From contig NZ_FQXP01000014.1 of the NCBI RefSeq assembly GCF_900130005.1, positions 1 through 64,000 on the forward strand: 64,000 nucleotides of DNA, given 5' to 3'. The notes beneath the pieces were generated by a model. It searched no databases. It was not told the DNA's origin and saw only the letters and a list, made by a program, of their open reading frames with translations. The position numbers and the translations under genes are program-made. This DNA is from Clostridium collagenovorans DSM 3089 (GTDB lineage: Bacteria; Bacillota; Clostridia; Clostridiales; Clostridiaceae). Below, in pieces: positions 52,241 to 61,011 of the stretch (its first letter is position 1; every line of letters starts with the position of its first letter).

Positions 52241-53020
52241 TTATAATTCATTCTTTGGTATGGTAACAGTAACTTGTACACAATCATCTAATTCTTTAGA
52301 TTTATAATTTGCATTTATACCATACTTATCAAATACCTGTTTTATAGTATTCATATATATCTTAGCATTAAATATGCCCTTTATTCTTTTCTTACCATCA
52401 TAAGCTATATCTTTAAGAGCTTCTAATTCTAACTCTACTAATTCCTCAGTCTTCTTTACATTTAGTCCTCGTTTTATTACCTTCTGTAGTACTGTAAGTT
52501 GTAACTCTAAAGATGGTAACTTCAATAAAGCTCTTCCATGTCTCTCTGTTAAATTACTCTCTATTAGCATATTCCTTATGGATTTATCCAATTTTAATAC
52601 TCTTAACTTATTAGCAATGGTTGATTGTTTCTTACCAATTATCTTAGCCAATTGCTCTTGTGTATAGTTATGTTCTTTAATTAAATTTTGATATGCTTCA
52701 GCCTCTTCTAGAAAGTTTAAATCTTCTCTTTGTAAATTTTCTAGTAGAGCTATAACAGCAGAGTCCCCATCACTAATATCTACTAACACTGTAGGTACTT
52801 CTGATAAACCTAATTTCTTCGCTGCCCTAAATCTTCTTTCACCAGCAACTAATTCATATTTATCATCGGCAATTTTTCTAACTGTTAAAGGTTGAATTAT
52901 ACCATAAGAAGCTATAGATTGTGCTAATTCATCTATGGCTTCTTCATCAAAGTATTGCCTTGGTTGATATGTGTTAGGTACTATAAGATCAACCGAAATT
53001 AAATTAATGCTCTTATCCAT
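52241..53020 (-). CDS. noc: Nucleoid occlusion protein Noc (ParB paralog)
   Basis: A 259-residue ParB-family protein placed between rsmG and parA, as Noc is in Firmicutes. It shares the CTP-binding blocks GERRFRAAK and ENLQRED and the helix-turn-helix YTQEQLAKIIGKKQSTI. Noc binds its own DNA sites and the membrane and blocks division over the nucleoid. The typical N-terminal amphipathic helix is short here. ATG 53020 is 6 nt after GAGGG. Distinguishing Noc from a second ParB rests on position; no Noc-type site (ATTTCCCGGGAAAT) was noticed. Confidence 0.85.
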   Translation of the reverse strand: MDKSINLISVDLIVPNTYQPRQYFDEEAIDELAQSIASYGIIQPLTVRKIADDKYELVAGERRFRAAKKLGLSEVPTVLVDISDGDSAVIALLENLQREDLNFLEEAEAYQNLIKEHNYTQEQLAKIIGKKQSTIANKLRVLKLDKSIRNMLIESNLTERHGRALLKLPSLELQLTVLQKVIKRGLNVKKTEELVELELEALKDIAYDGKKRIKGIFNAKIYMNTIKQVFDKYGINANYKSKELDDCVQVTVTIPKNEL

Positions 53021-53245
53021 ATTCATCCCTCAATTACAAATATTATTAGTCTTACTAATTACAAAACAATTTTTTATGTTTTTATACATATTACTATCTT
53101 TTATAGGTGTAAAATATTGATTATACATATAACTTATCTATCTTTAATGAAATAAATTAATTTTTATCAGAATTTATTCAAATTTATTCCATGACTCATA
53201 TTATTATTTTATCATATAATGTTAATTTTTAGCAATAACTATTTG

Positions 53246-53965
53246 TTATTTTAACGGTTTTTTAGTAATTATTCCAGCTTTTCTAGGATATTGATTAGGT
53301 GTATTCTTTGATTTTCTAACAATTACCAAATTATGATTAAGTTCACTACCTTCTATATCCACATTCTGAACATTTTCTACTTTTCCACCTAACATTCCTA
53401 TAGCATTTCTTGCATCGTTTAATTCTTCCTCTACTGCAGGACCTTTTAAAGCGATAAAATGACCATTTGGTTTAACATATGGTATACAGAATTCACTTAA
53501 TACACACATATTCGCAACAGCTCTAGAAACAACTATATCAAATTGCTCTCTATAATCTGGATTAACAGCATATTCTTCTGCTCTTCCATGAATAGCTTTA
53601 ATATTTTTTAACCCTAATTCTTTTATTACCTCATTTAAAAATATTATTCTTTTATTTAATGAGTCTAATAAAACAATCTCACAATCTGGATTTGCTATTT
53701 TTATAGGTATACCTGGGAACCCACCACCTGTACCTACATCTAATATCATCTTTCCCTTTGAAAAATTATCATACTTAAATACTTTGATAGAATCTATGAA
53801 ATGCTTTTTTATTATTTCTTCATCTTCAGTTATAGCAGTTAAGTTTATTTTTTGATTCCACTCTTGTATCATATCTTTGTACTTCATGAATTGGCTATAC
53901 TTTTCATCATTGAATTCTAATCCCGCATCTTCAAAAGCCAATTTTAAAAGATTATAATATTGCAT
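53246..53965 (-). CDS. rsmG: 16S rRNA (guanine-N7) methyltransferase
   Basis: RsmG (GidB) methylates G527 of 16S rRNA with SAM. The 239-residue product has the SAM-binding motif LDVGTGGGFPGIPI (about 75-88), LLDSLNKRIIFLNEV and VSRAVA. ATG 53965 is 6 nt after GGAGG; the 17 upstream codons of open frame are rejected. It lies after mnmG in the usual order, with a 315-nt gap. Confidence 0.95.
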   Translation of the reverse strand: MQYYNLLKLAFEDAGLEFNDEKYSQFMKYKDMIQEWNQKINLTAITEDEEIIKKHFIDSIKVFKYDNFSKGKMILDVGTGGGFPGIPIKIANPDCEIVLLDSLNKRIIFLNEVIKELGLKNIKAIHGRAEEYAVNPDYREQFDIVVSRAVANMCVLSEFCIPYVKPNGHFIALKGPAVEEELNDARNAIGMLGGKVENVQNVDIEGSELNHNLVIVRKSKNTPNQYPRKAGIITKKPLK

Positions 53966-54254
53966 CTTCGCCCTCCATATTTTTGTTTTTTTATAATTAA
54001 ATTTTACAAAAAACAAAATAAAATCTTTTGATTATTTTTTTATTAATTAATTTTTTATTATGTATGTACTTATTACACTTTTAATTTTTGTTATTTTTTA
54101 AATTTAATTAATTATTTTTAAGAATTATATTTTATGCTTATTTAATATTTTTAAAATAAATACATATTATTTCATAACTATTAAAGTTTTTCTTATATTA
54201 TATAATAACTTAACTTTCCAAAAACTCAAGTTAAATATACTAAAAGAAAGATAT
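53966..54254. other. AT-rich spacer between mnmG and rsmG
   Basis: About 290 nt of very AT-rich DNA. It likely holds the rsmG promoter, as mnmG ends in a hairpin. No gene or clear operator. Confidence 0.4.
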
Positions 54255-54278
54255 ACTTAAGGGGAATCCCCCTTAAGT
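54255..54278 (-). terminator. Hairpin after mnmG
   Basis: ACTTAAGGGG and CCCCTTAAGT form a perfect 10-bp stem with a 4-nt loop right after the mnmG stop codon; ATATCTTTCTTTT follows on the minus strand. Confidence 0.65.
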
Positions 54279-54280
54279 TA

Positions 54281-56152
54281 TTATCTATAATATTGCTCTA
54301 AATATATCATAAGCACGGATATATCTGCTGGAGATACACCTGATATTCTTGATGCCTGACCTATATTTACAGGTCTTATCTTGTTTAATTTCTGAATTGC
54401 TTCTATTCTTAAACCCTTAACATTGCTGTAGTCTAACTCATTTGGAAGTTGCTTTGATTCAAACTTCTTAAACTGTTTAACTTGATCTAATTGTTTTTCT
54501 ATGTACCCTTCATACTTAGATACTATATTAACTTGTTCCATTACAGCATCTTCAAGTTCAGGTCTTTCTGTATCTAAGTCAGCTAATATAAAATAATCTA
54601 ATTCTGGTCTTTTAATTAGCTCATAGAAGTTAACAGGTTTCTTTAATGGTGCTGAATTTTTAGATTCTAAAAACTCATTAACTTCTCTCTTATTAGTTAT
54701 TTGTAGTGCCTTTATTCTCTCTATTTCCTCTTCTATGGATTTTTTCTTATCCAAATACCTATTATATCTTTCTTCTGTTACAAGACCTATCTCATGCCCT
54801 ATCTCAGTTAATCTCAAATCAGCATTATCTTGTCTTAATAACAATCTATATTCTGAACGTGAAGTCATCATTCTATAAGGTTCTTCTGTACCTTTAGTTA
54901 CTAAGTCATCAATAAGAACACCTATATATGCATCCGATCTTCCTAAGATAAGAGGTTCTAAGTTTTTAACTTTTCTAGCAGCATTTATACCAGCTACTAA
55001 ACCTTGTGATGCTGCTTCCTCATATCCTGAACTTCCATTTATTTGCCCACCTGAAAACAATCCCTCAACATTTTTAGTTTCTAAAGAAAGTTTTAATTGT
55101 GTTGGATCAATACAATCATATTCTATTGCATATCCTATTCTCATAACCTCAACATTTTCAAGTCCTGGTATAGTTTTTAACATCTCCATTTGAACTTCTT
55201 CTGGAAGAGAGCTTGACATACCTTGAACATACATTTCCTCTGTATACTCACCCTCTGGTTCTATGAATATTTGATGTTGTAACTTATCAGGAAATCTCAT
55301 AACCTTATCTTCAATAGAAGGACAATATCTTGGTCCAGTACTTTTTATAGATCCATTATAAAGTGGTGATCTCTCAATATTTCTTCTTATTACATTATGA
55401 GTTTCCTCATTTGTATAAGTTAAATAACAAGGTAACTGTTCCCTTTCAATATTTTTACTCATAAATGAAAATGGCACAACCTTATCATCACCTGGTTGTA
55501 TTGTCATTTTAGAAAAGTCAACGGATCTCTTATTAACCCTAGCAGGCGTACCTGTTTTGAATCTTCTTAAATTTAATCCAAAATCGCTTAAACACTTTGA
55601 TAACTCATTAGCTGGATATAATCCACTTGGTCCCTCATTAAAGTTAACTTCACCTATTATAATTTTAGATTTTAAATATGTACCTGATGTTATAACAACT
55701 GCTTTAGCCGTAAAATAAGCTCCATTTTTAGTCATAACCCCTGTTACTTTTCCGTTCTCTGTTAAAATCTCTGTTACTTCAAGTTGTTTTAAATATAAAT
55801 TTTCCTCTTTTTCAAGAACCCACTTCATTCTTTCAGAATATCTCTTTTTATCAGCTTGAACTCTTAAAGAGTGAACTGCAGGTCCCTTAGAAGTATTAAG
55901 CATTCTTGATTGTATATAGGTATGATCTGCATTTATACCCATCTCTCCACCAAGAGCATCAATTTCCTTAACTAAGTGTCCCTTAGCTGTTCCACCTATA
56001 TTAGGATTACATGACATAAGTGCAATACTATCTATATTTATAGCACATACTAATGTCTTACATCCCATTCTAGCTGATGCTAATGCTGCCTCACATCCTG
56101 CATGACCAGCACCAATAACTATTACATCATATTCTCCGCCTAGATATTTCAT
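54281..56152 (-). CDS. mnmG: tRNA uridine 5-carboxymethylaminomethyl modification enzyme MnmG
   Basis: MnmG (GidA), with MnmE, modifies U34 of certain tRNAs using FAD and methylene-THF. The 623-residue protein has IGAGHAGCEAALASARMG for FAD, NPNIGGTAKGHLVKEIDALG, GTYLKS, and FSGGQINGSSGYEEAASQGL. ATG 56152 follows AAGGTGG; the GTG at 56161 is less likely. It starts about 10 nt after mnmE stops, so the two partners are cotranslated. Confidence 0.96.
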   Translation of the reverse strand: MKYLGGEYDVIVIGAGHAGCEAALASARMGCKTLVCAINIDSIALMSCNPNIGGTAKGHLVKEIDALGGEMGINADHTYIQSRMLNTSKGPAVHSLRVQADKKRYSERMKWVLEKEENLYLKQLEVTEILTENGKVTGVMTKNGAYFTAKAVVITSGTYLKSKIIIGEVNFNEGPSGLYPANELSKCLSDFGLNLRRFKTGTPARVNKRSVDFSKMTIQPGDDKVVPFSFMSKNIEREQLPCYLTYTNEETHNVIRRNIERSPLYNGSIKSTGPRYCPSIEDKVMRFPDKLQHQIFIEPEGEYTEEMYVQGMSSSLPEEVQMEMLKTIPGLENVEVMRIGYAIEYDCIDPTQLKLSLETKNVEGLFSGGQINGSSGYEEAASQGLVAGINAARKVKNLEPLILGRSDAYIGVLIDDLVTKGTEEPYRMMTSRSEYRLLLRQDNADLRLTEIGHEIGLVTEERYNRYLDKKKSIEEEIERIKALQITNKREVNEFLESKNSAPLKKPVNFYELIKRPELDYFILADLDTERPELEDAVMEQVNIVSKYEGYIEKQLDQVKQFKKFESKQLPNELDYSNVKGLRIEAIQKLNKIRPVNIGQASRISGVSPADISVLMIYLEQYYR

Positions 56153-56162
56153 AAACTCCACC

Positions 56163-57539
56163 TTACTTTCCTAAACAAAACTCTGCAAATATTTTATCTA
56201 TAATATCCTCTTGTAGTGACTCACCTGTTATTTGACCTAAATTAGTCCAAGCACTTCTTAAATCTATAGATGCTAAATCAATAGCAAAAGTCATATTTAA
56301 GGTATCTATAGCGCTCTCAATATTAGATTTAGCATTATACAGAGCTTCCTTATGTCTATTGTTTGTTACATATACATCTTCTGCACTTACTTCTCCTTTA
56401 AAGAACATGTCTTTAATTAGGTTTTTAAGCTCTTTTAGTCCATCACTGTTTTTAGCTGAAGTTCTTATTATGCTTTCAGGCTTAAGATTTTTTAATTCAG
56501 CTTCATTCATACTTCCTTCTAAGTCACATTTATTTAATAATACTACATATTTCTTATCTTTTATATATTCTATTATCTCTTTATCCTCATCATCTAATTG
56601 TCTACTTCTGTCTAACATTAGTATTACTAAATCTGCTTCTTCAATTTTTTCTTTCGACTTTTCGACACCTATTTTTTCGACAATATCCTCAGTTTCTCTT
56701 ATACCCGCTGTGTCTACTATTTGAATCGGTATACCATCTATATTTATATACTCTTCAATAACATCTCTAGTAGTACCAGGTACATCAGTTACTATAGCTC
56801 TTGTTTCCATTAATAAGGCATTTAATAAGGATGATTTTCCAACGTTAGGCTTACCAACAATTACTGTTTTTAATCCTTCTCTTATTATTTTACCTTCTTC
56901 AGCACTTTCTAATAATCTATTCACTTCATTAAGTACTGCTTTTAGCTCTATTACTCCATTCTCTGCTGTAACTTCCTCTAAATCATCCTCTGGATAATCA
57001 ACGGTTGCTTCTATGTGAGCTATAACACCTAAAAGTTTACCTCTTAACTCATTGATTTCTATAGATATTTTACCCTTTGATTGCATTAATGCTGACTTTG
57101 CACTAAGCTCTGTCTTAGCATTTATAATATCTATTACTGCTTCAGCTTGACTTAAATCTATTCTTCCATTTAAAAATGCTCTTTTAGTAAACTCACCTGG
57201 CTCTGCTAATCTAGCTCCAGCCTTAAAAACAGACTTTAAAACGCTATTAGTTACAACAAGACCACCGTGACAGTTAATTTCTACAGTGTCCTCAGCAGTA
57301 AAGCTTCTAGGTCCTTTCATAAAAGAAACTATAACTTCATCTATTAAATTTTTATTTTCATCAATTATATGACCATATCTCATAGTGTAAGTCTTCATAT
57401 CCATAAGTGACTTACCATTCTTAGCTACAAATATTTTATCAACTATTTCTCTTGCTTTATCTCCAGAAACTCTTATTATAGAAACTCCAGCTTCCCCAAT
57501 ACTTGTAGCAACTGCTGCAATAGTATCAAATTCTTTCAT
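56163..57539 (-). CDS. mnmE: tRNA modification GTPase MnmE
   Basis: A 458-residue GTPase. N-terminal THF-binding domain (about 1-120; FDTIAAVATSIGEAGVSIIR), helical domain interrupted by the G domain (about 220-375: GKPNVGKSSLLN, DVPGTTRD, DTAGI, NKCD) and the conserved C-terminal FCLGK with the essential cysteine. ATG 57539 is behind GGAAGG; five codons before it are open but unneeded. B. subtilis MnmE is 459 residues. Confidence 0.96.
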   Translation of the reverse strand: MKEFDTIAAVATSIGEAGVSIIRVSGDKAREIVDKIFVAKNGKSLMDMKTYTMRYGHIIDENKNLIDEVIVSFMKGPRSFTAEDTVEINCHGGLVVTNSVLKSVFKAGARLAEPGEFTKRAFLNGRIDLSQAEAVIDIINAKTELSAKSALMQSKGKISIEINELRGKLLGVIAHIEATVDYPEDDLEEVTAENGVIELKAVLNEVNRLLESAEEGKIIREGLKTVIVGKPNVGKSSLLNALLMETRAIVTDVPGTTRDVIEEYINIDGIPIQIVDTAGIRETEDIVEKIGVEKSKEKIEEADLVILMLDRSRQLDDEDKEIIEYIKDKKYVVLLNKCDLEGSMNEAELKNLKPESIIRTSAKNSDGLKELKNLIKDMFFKGEVSAEDVYVTNNRHKEALYNAKSNIESAIDTLNMTFAIDLASIDLRSAWTNLGQITGESLQEDIIDKIFAEFCLGK

Positions 57540-57941
57540 ATATTTACCTTCCATATCAAATATTTTATATTAACTAACTTTTATGTATTACACTTAGATA
57601 TTATGTAATATAAGTTTATTATTCTTAAATAACTTAATTCGTCTTTTATTTTTCATCCATTAATTATATCTTATAAAGATACATTATGTATTATAATATT
57701 TTATTATTTTTTCACTAACTTATATTATAACTTAAATTACCTAACTCTTATAGTTTTTTAGGTTTTATGCGTAAAATAATGCACAAACATAAATGATTAT
57801 AACACTCATCCTATTATTTATTTTATCCATATTTCAATACTTAATAATAGTATTGAAGAATTTTATATCATTTATAATAAAATAAACTATAAGTTAGGTA
57901 TTAATACACCATTTTTAAGTTTTAAAATAAACCTTGTAAAT
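57540..57941. other. AT-rich spacer between jag and mnmE
   Basis: About 400 nt with no gene. The jag terminator sits at its high-coordinate end, so mnmE needs its own promoter here. I saw no hairpin or operator in the rest. Confidence 0.4.
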
Positions 57942-57970
57942 AAAAAAGAAAGCCCCTAGGCTCTCTTTTT
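57942..57970 (-). terminator. Terminator overlapping the jag stop codon
   Basis: On the minus strand AAAAAGAGAGCC pairs with GGCTTTCTTTTT around a short loop that includes part of the TAG stop codon, and T residues follow. Confidence 0.85.
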
Positions 57971-58585
57971 AAGTTCAACAACAACTTTTCTATAAGGTTC
58001 TTCACCTTCACTATATGTTTTAACAGTGTTATTATCTTGAAGTGCAGAATGTATAATTCTTCTTTCATAAGGGTTCATAGGCTCAAGTTTTACTGTTTTA
58101 CCTTGAGTTTTAACTTTTTTAGCTACTTTATTAGCTAATCTAATTAAAGTCTCTTCCCTTTTTGCTCTATAATTCTCTGTATCAAGTATAACTCTTCTGT
58201 ATTCCTCATTACTATCTTTGTTTATTACTAAACTAATTAAGTATTGTATAGAATCTAAAGTTTCTCCTCTATATCCTATTAAAATACCCATATCTTCACC
58301 AGATAAATTAATGATTATATTTTTATTTTTTTCCTTAATATCAATATCAGCATCTATATTCATAGATTTTAACATTGACCCTAAAAATTCTCTAGCTTCT
58401 TTACAATAATTCTTAACTACTGTTAATTTAACTTGAGCTGGCTTACTTCCTATTCCAAATAGTAATCCTTTACTACCTTTTTCTAAAATTTCTACTTCTA
58501 CTTCATCTCTTGTAGTTTTAAGTTCTAATAAGGCTTTCTCAATAGCTTCATCCACAGTTTTGCCTGACATTTCAATAGATCTCAT
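57956..58585 (-). CDS. jag: RNA-binding protein Jag/KhpB
   Basis: A 209-residue protein with the Jag N-terminal domain (about 1-50; EKGSKGLLFGIGSKPA), a KH domain (about 75-135, with IGYRGETLDSIQYL as the GxxG-type loop) and an R3H domain (about 145-205, ERRIIHSAL). Jag/KhpB binds RNA, often with KhpA, and affects division and sporulation. The ATG is preceded by GGCAGG. It follows yidC, the common order near oriC. Confidence 0.94.
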   Translation of the reverse strand: MRSIEMSGKTVDEAIEKALLELKTTRDEVEVEILEKGSKGLLFGIGSKPAQVKLTVVKNYCKEAREFLGSMLKSMNIDADIDIKEKNKNIIINLSGEDMGILIGYRGETLDSIQYLISLVINKDSNEEYRRVILDTENYRAKREETLIRLANKVAKKVKTQGKTVKLEPMNPYERRIIHSALQDNNTVKTYSEGEEPYRKVVVELKKRA

Positions 58586-58675
58586 TGTATCAGCACCTGC
58601 CTTTCAAACTAAATTTTTGCTATAAATAATGCCCTCCGAGGAAGGCCATTATTCATAACTATATAATAAATTTTA

Positions 58676-59455
58676 TTATTTTTTCTTTTTATTTGAGTTA
58701 TCTTTCTTTATATAATCATTAGCATTATTTTCAGTAGATTTTGGTTTACCACCTTGCTTAGACTTAGGAACCCCAACTTCTGTGTTTGCCACTGGTTCCT
58801 TAGCTGCTTGCATCTTCTCATACTTGTTTATTCCAAGAACTTGAACTACTTGTAATATACTATTTGCTACCCAATATATTGCTAAAGCTGATGATAACTT
58901 AATTGACATAAATCCTATCATACCAGCCATCATTATGTTCATCATCTTCATTTGTTGAGCCTGTGGACTATCCTTAGACTGCATTATTATTGAAGATAAA
59001 TATGTTGATACAACTGCTAGTATTGGTAAAATATATAAAGCATCTGGTTTAGATAAGTCGTTAATCCATAAGAATCTTACCCCTTCAATTCCAGGTAAAG
59101 TTGCAAATACATTATATAACGCAATTAGTATTGGAAATTGAATTAATAAAGGTAAGCATCCTGCGAAAGGATTTATCTTATTATCTGTGTAAAGCTTTTT
59201 CATTTCAAAGTTTAATTTGTTAGGATCATTTTTATAACGGTCCTGTAATTTCTTTAATTCAGGTTGAATTTTATTCATTCTGTTCATTGATCTCATTTGA
59301 CCAATGTTTAATGGTAACAATATTATTTTTAAAAGTGCCGTTACTACTATAATTGTAAGACCATATGAAATGTTAGGGTCCCCACCTACTAGTGAGCCAA
59401 CACCATTAAGAATAAATTGAAACAATTGAGTAAATATATTATTTAAAAAACCCAA
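58676..59455 (-). CDS. yidC: Membrane insertase YidC/Oxa1/SpoIIIJ
   Basis: A 259-residue insertase that helps membrane proteins into the bilayer. It has five helices and ISYGLTIIVVTALLKIILLP, with the conserved Arg of the hydrophilic groove in QMRSMNRMNKIQPEL, and the QFPILIALYNVF helix. The lysine-rich tail contacts ribosomes. It lacks the lipobox of Bacillus SpoIIIJ. TTG start, 7-8 nt after AGGAGG. Confidence 0.95.
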   Translation of the reverse strand: MGFLNNIFTQLFQFILNGVGSLVGGDPNISYGLTIIVVTALLKIILLPLNIGQMRSMNRMNKIQPELKKLQDRYKNDPNKLNFEMKKLYTDNKINPFAGCLPLLIQFPILIALYNVFATLPGIEGVRFLWINDLSKPDALYILPILAVVSTYLSSIIMQSKDSPQAQQMKMMNIMMAGMIGFMSIKLSSALAIYWVANSILQVVQVLGINKYEKMQAAKEPVANTEVGVPKSKQGGKPKSTENNANDYIKKDNSNKKKK

Positions 59456-59476
59456 TTTTGAACCCTCCTAATTATA

Positions 59477-59686
59477 TCATTTAACTGGATCATATCCACC
59501 TGGATGAAACGGGTGACATTTGAGTATTCTTTTAATCGCTAAAAATCCACCCTTCAAAGCTCCATATTTCTGAATAGCTTCTAAAGCATATTGAGAACAG
59601 GTTGGATAAAATCTGCAACAAGGTGCTTTCATTGGGGATATATATTTTCTATAAAAATTTATTGAGCAAATTAAAAGTTTTTTCAT
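59477..59686 (-). CDS. yidD: Membrane protein insertion efficiency factor YidD
   Basis: A 69-residue YidD: FYRKYISPMKAPCCRFYPTC with the three conserved cysteines, SQYALEAIQKYG and KCHPFHPGGYDPVK. It is a small membrane-associated helper of YidC. The ATG lies 2 nt after the rnpA stop codon, and no strong ribosome-binding site precedes it, so coupling with rnpA is likely. Confidence 0.96.
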   Translation of the reverse strand: MKKLLICSINFYRKYISPMKAPCCRFYPTCSQYALEAIQKYGALKGGFLAIKRILKCHPFHPGGYDPVK

Positions 59687-59688
59687 AA

Positions 59689-60030
59689 TTACTTATGCAA
59701 CCCTGCCTTCTTAAATAATTCCATTAAAGACTTTTCTATAGTACTGTAATTACAATCTTTGCTAGAGTTTCTTGCTAATACAATTATGTCGTATCCATTT
59801 TGTAAATCCAAGCTATTCAATCTATAGCTCTCTCTTATAAGTCTTCTAACTCTATTTCTGACTACACTTTTCCCAACTTTTTTGCTCACTGACATTCCTA
59901 TTCTGTTTATATTCTTGCCATTTCTCTTAACATAAAGAACCAAGTATTTATTAGAAAAAGATTTACCTCGTTTATATACAATTCTAAATTCAGCGTTTTT
60001 TCTTAGTTTATATCTTTTTATTTCTCTCAT
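59689..60030 (-). CDS. rnpA: Ribonuclease P protein component
   Basis: The 113-residue protein subunit of RNase P, which trims tRNA 5' ends. The RNA-binding RNR motif is in SVVRNRVRRLIRESYR (near residues 54-69). FRIVYKRGKSFSNKYLVLYV and GYDIIVLAR are further family blocks. AGGAG precedes the ATG. A hairpin separates it from rpmH. Confidence 0.96.
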   Translation of the reverse strand: MREIKRYKLRKNAEFRIVYKRGKSFSNKYLVLYVKRNGKNINRIGMSVSKKVGKSVVRNRVRRLIRESYRLNSLDLQNGYDIIVLARNSSKDCNYSTIEKSLMELFKKAGLHK

Positions 60031-60069
60031 TATAAACTACTCCTAGATAAGTTTTTCTGCATCTGCAGA

Positions 60070-60093
60070 AAAAGGCCACAAAAGCGGCCCTTA
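60070..60093 (-). terminator. Hairpin between rpmH and rnpA
   Basis: On the minus strand AAGGGCC, a GCTTTTGT loop and GGCCTTTTT form a terminator-like hairpin that starts within the rpmH stop codon region. Partial termination here would give more L34 than RnpA. Confidence 0.65.
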
Positions 60094-60225
60094 TGCTGTT
60101 AATCTTTTTCTACCTTTTCTTTTTCTTCTCTTAAGAACATTTCTTCCAGAAGCAGTACTCATTCTCTTTCTGAATCCGTGCTCTTTATTTCTTTGTCTCT
60201 TTTTTGGTTGTAGTGTCATCTTCAT
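60091..60225 (-). CDS. rpmH: 50S ribosomal protein L34
   Basis: A 44-residue L34: MKMTLQPKKRQRNKEHGFRK, then MSTASGRNVLRRRKRKGRKR and a final LTA. I use ATG 60225, since other clostridial L34 proteins have a residue pair before MT; AAAGGGGTGG lies upstream. It is the first gene left of the origin and is normally the neighbour of dnaA. Confidence 0.97.
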   Translation of the reverse strand: MKMTLQPKKRQRNKEHGFRKRMSTASGRNVLKRRKRKGRKRLTA

Positions 60226-61011
60226 TCCAATCCACCCCTTTCTTTACTTTTTATTTGCTGGGATACAAAAGTTAATTTGTTTATCCCTAAAATAAATAAC
60301 TCATTACTAATTGCAATGAGATTCCTGTAAACTTACGAAAACTACTTATCTATAGTAATTCTATAGTAAGCACAGCCACTTAATCCGTATGTACGGTTAA
60401 TTTCATATTTTATATTGTAAACTTAAAAATCAAGTTTAATTCTATTAAATATGAAATCTTATATTTGAATATATAACTGGCCCTTTAGCTGTAAACCACA
60501 TATTTATGGTTTTACTATTAAATTATATAGTTCTACTATGATTATGTCAAGAAAACTATTTAGGTAAGTATTGTGAATAAAAGTTATGCTTTTTATTTGT
60601 TTTTTGTGGATAACTTATTGAATACACCTTGTCGTTCTGATATTATTAAAGTTGAACTGTTGATAATTTGTGATTATCTAAAAGTTATGCACAGTCTGTG
60701 GACAAAGTTGTGTATAACTTCTGGATTTATAGGTCACTTTACCCTTTTTCGTATATATACATAATAAAATCAATACTTTTATTGATACTTACATGTGAAT
60801 AACTTATATTTTTTATATGTTAATAACTTTTTTTGATTATAATTTATAAACAACTTTATTAACATGTGAATAATTTATTTTATATTTGTCAACAAAACTA
60901 AATGTGGACATTTTTTATGTTGATATGTTTGTTGATAATGTGTTTATTAACTTTTTAAAAATTTTTTTTATTACATAAATGTATTTAATTATTTAAAGCG
61001 GAGGATATAAA
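60226..61011. other. rpmH-dnaA spacer (origin region)
   Basis: A 786-nt gene-free stretch between divergent rpmH and dnaA. It holds the upstream DnaA-box cluster and an extremely AT-rich segment next to dnaA. The dnaA and rpmH promoters must lie here too. Confidence 0.7.
60572..60911. other. oriC, upstream DnaA-box cluster
   Basis: Boxes matching or near TTATCCACA, mostly in one direction: TGTGAATAA (60572), TGTGGATAA (60605), TTATGCACA (60685), TGTGGACAA (60697), TGTGTATAA (60709), TGTGAATAA (60794 and 60865), TGTGGACAT (60903). The AT-rich stretch 60911-60990 beside dnaA is the likely unwinding element. Confidence 0.88.

Noticed and set aside
56359..56724. Plus-strand frame of 121 codons inside mnmE
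   Set aside because: Antisense shadow of the MnmE G domain; hydrophobic Leu/Ser bias is typical of such shadows.
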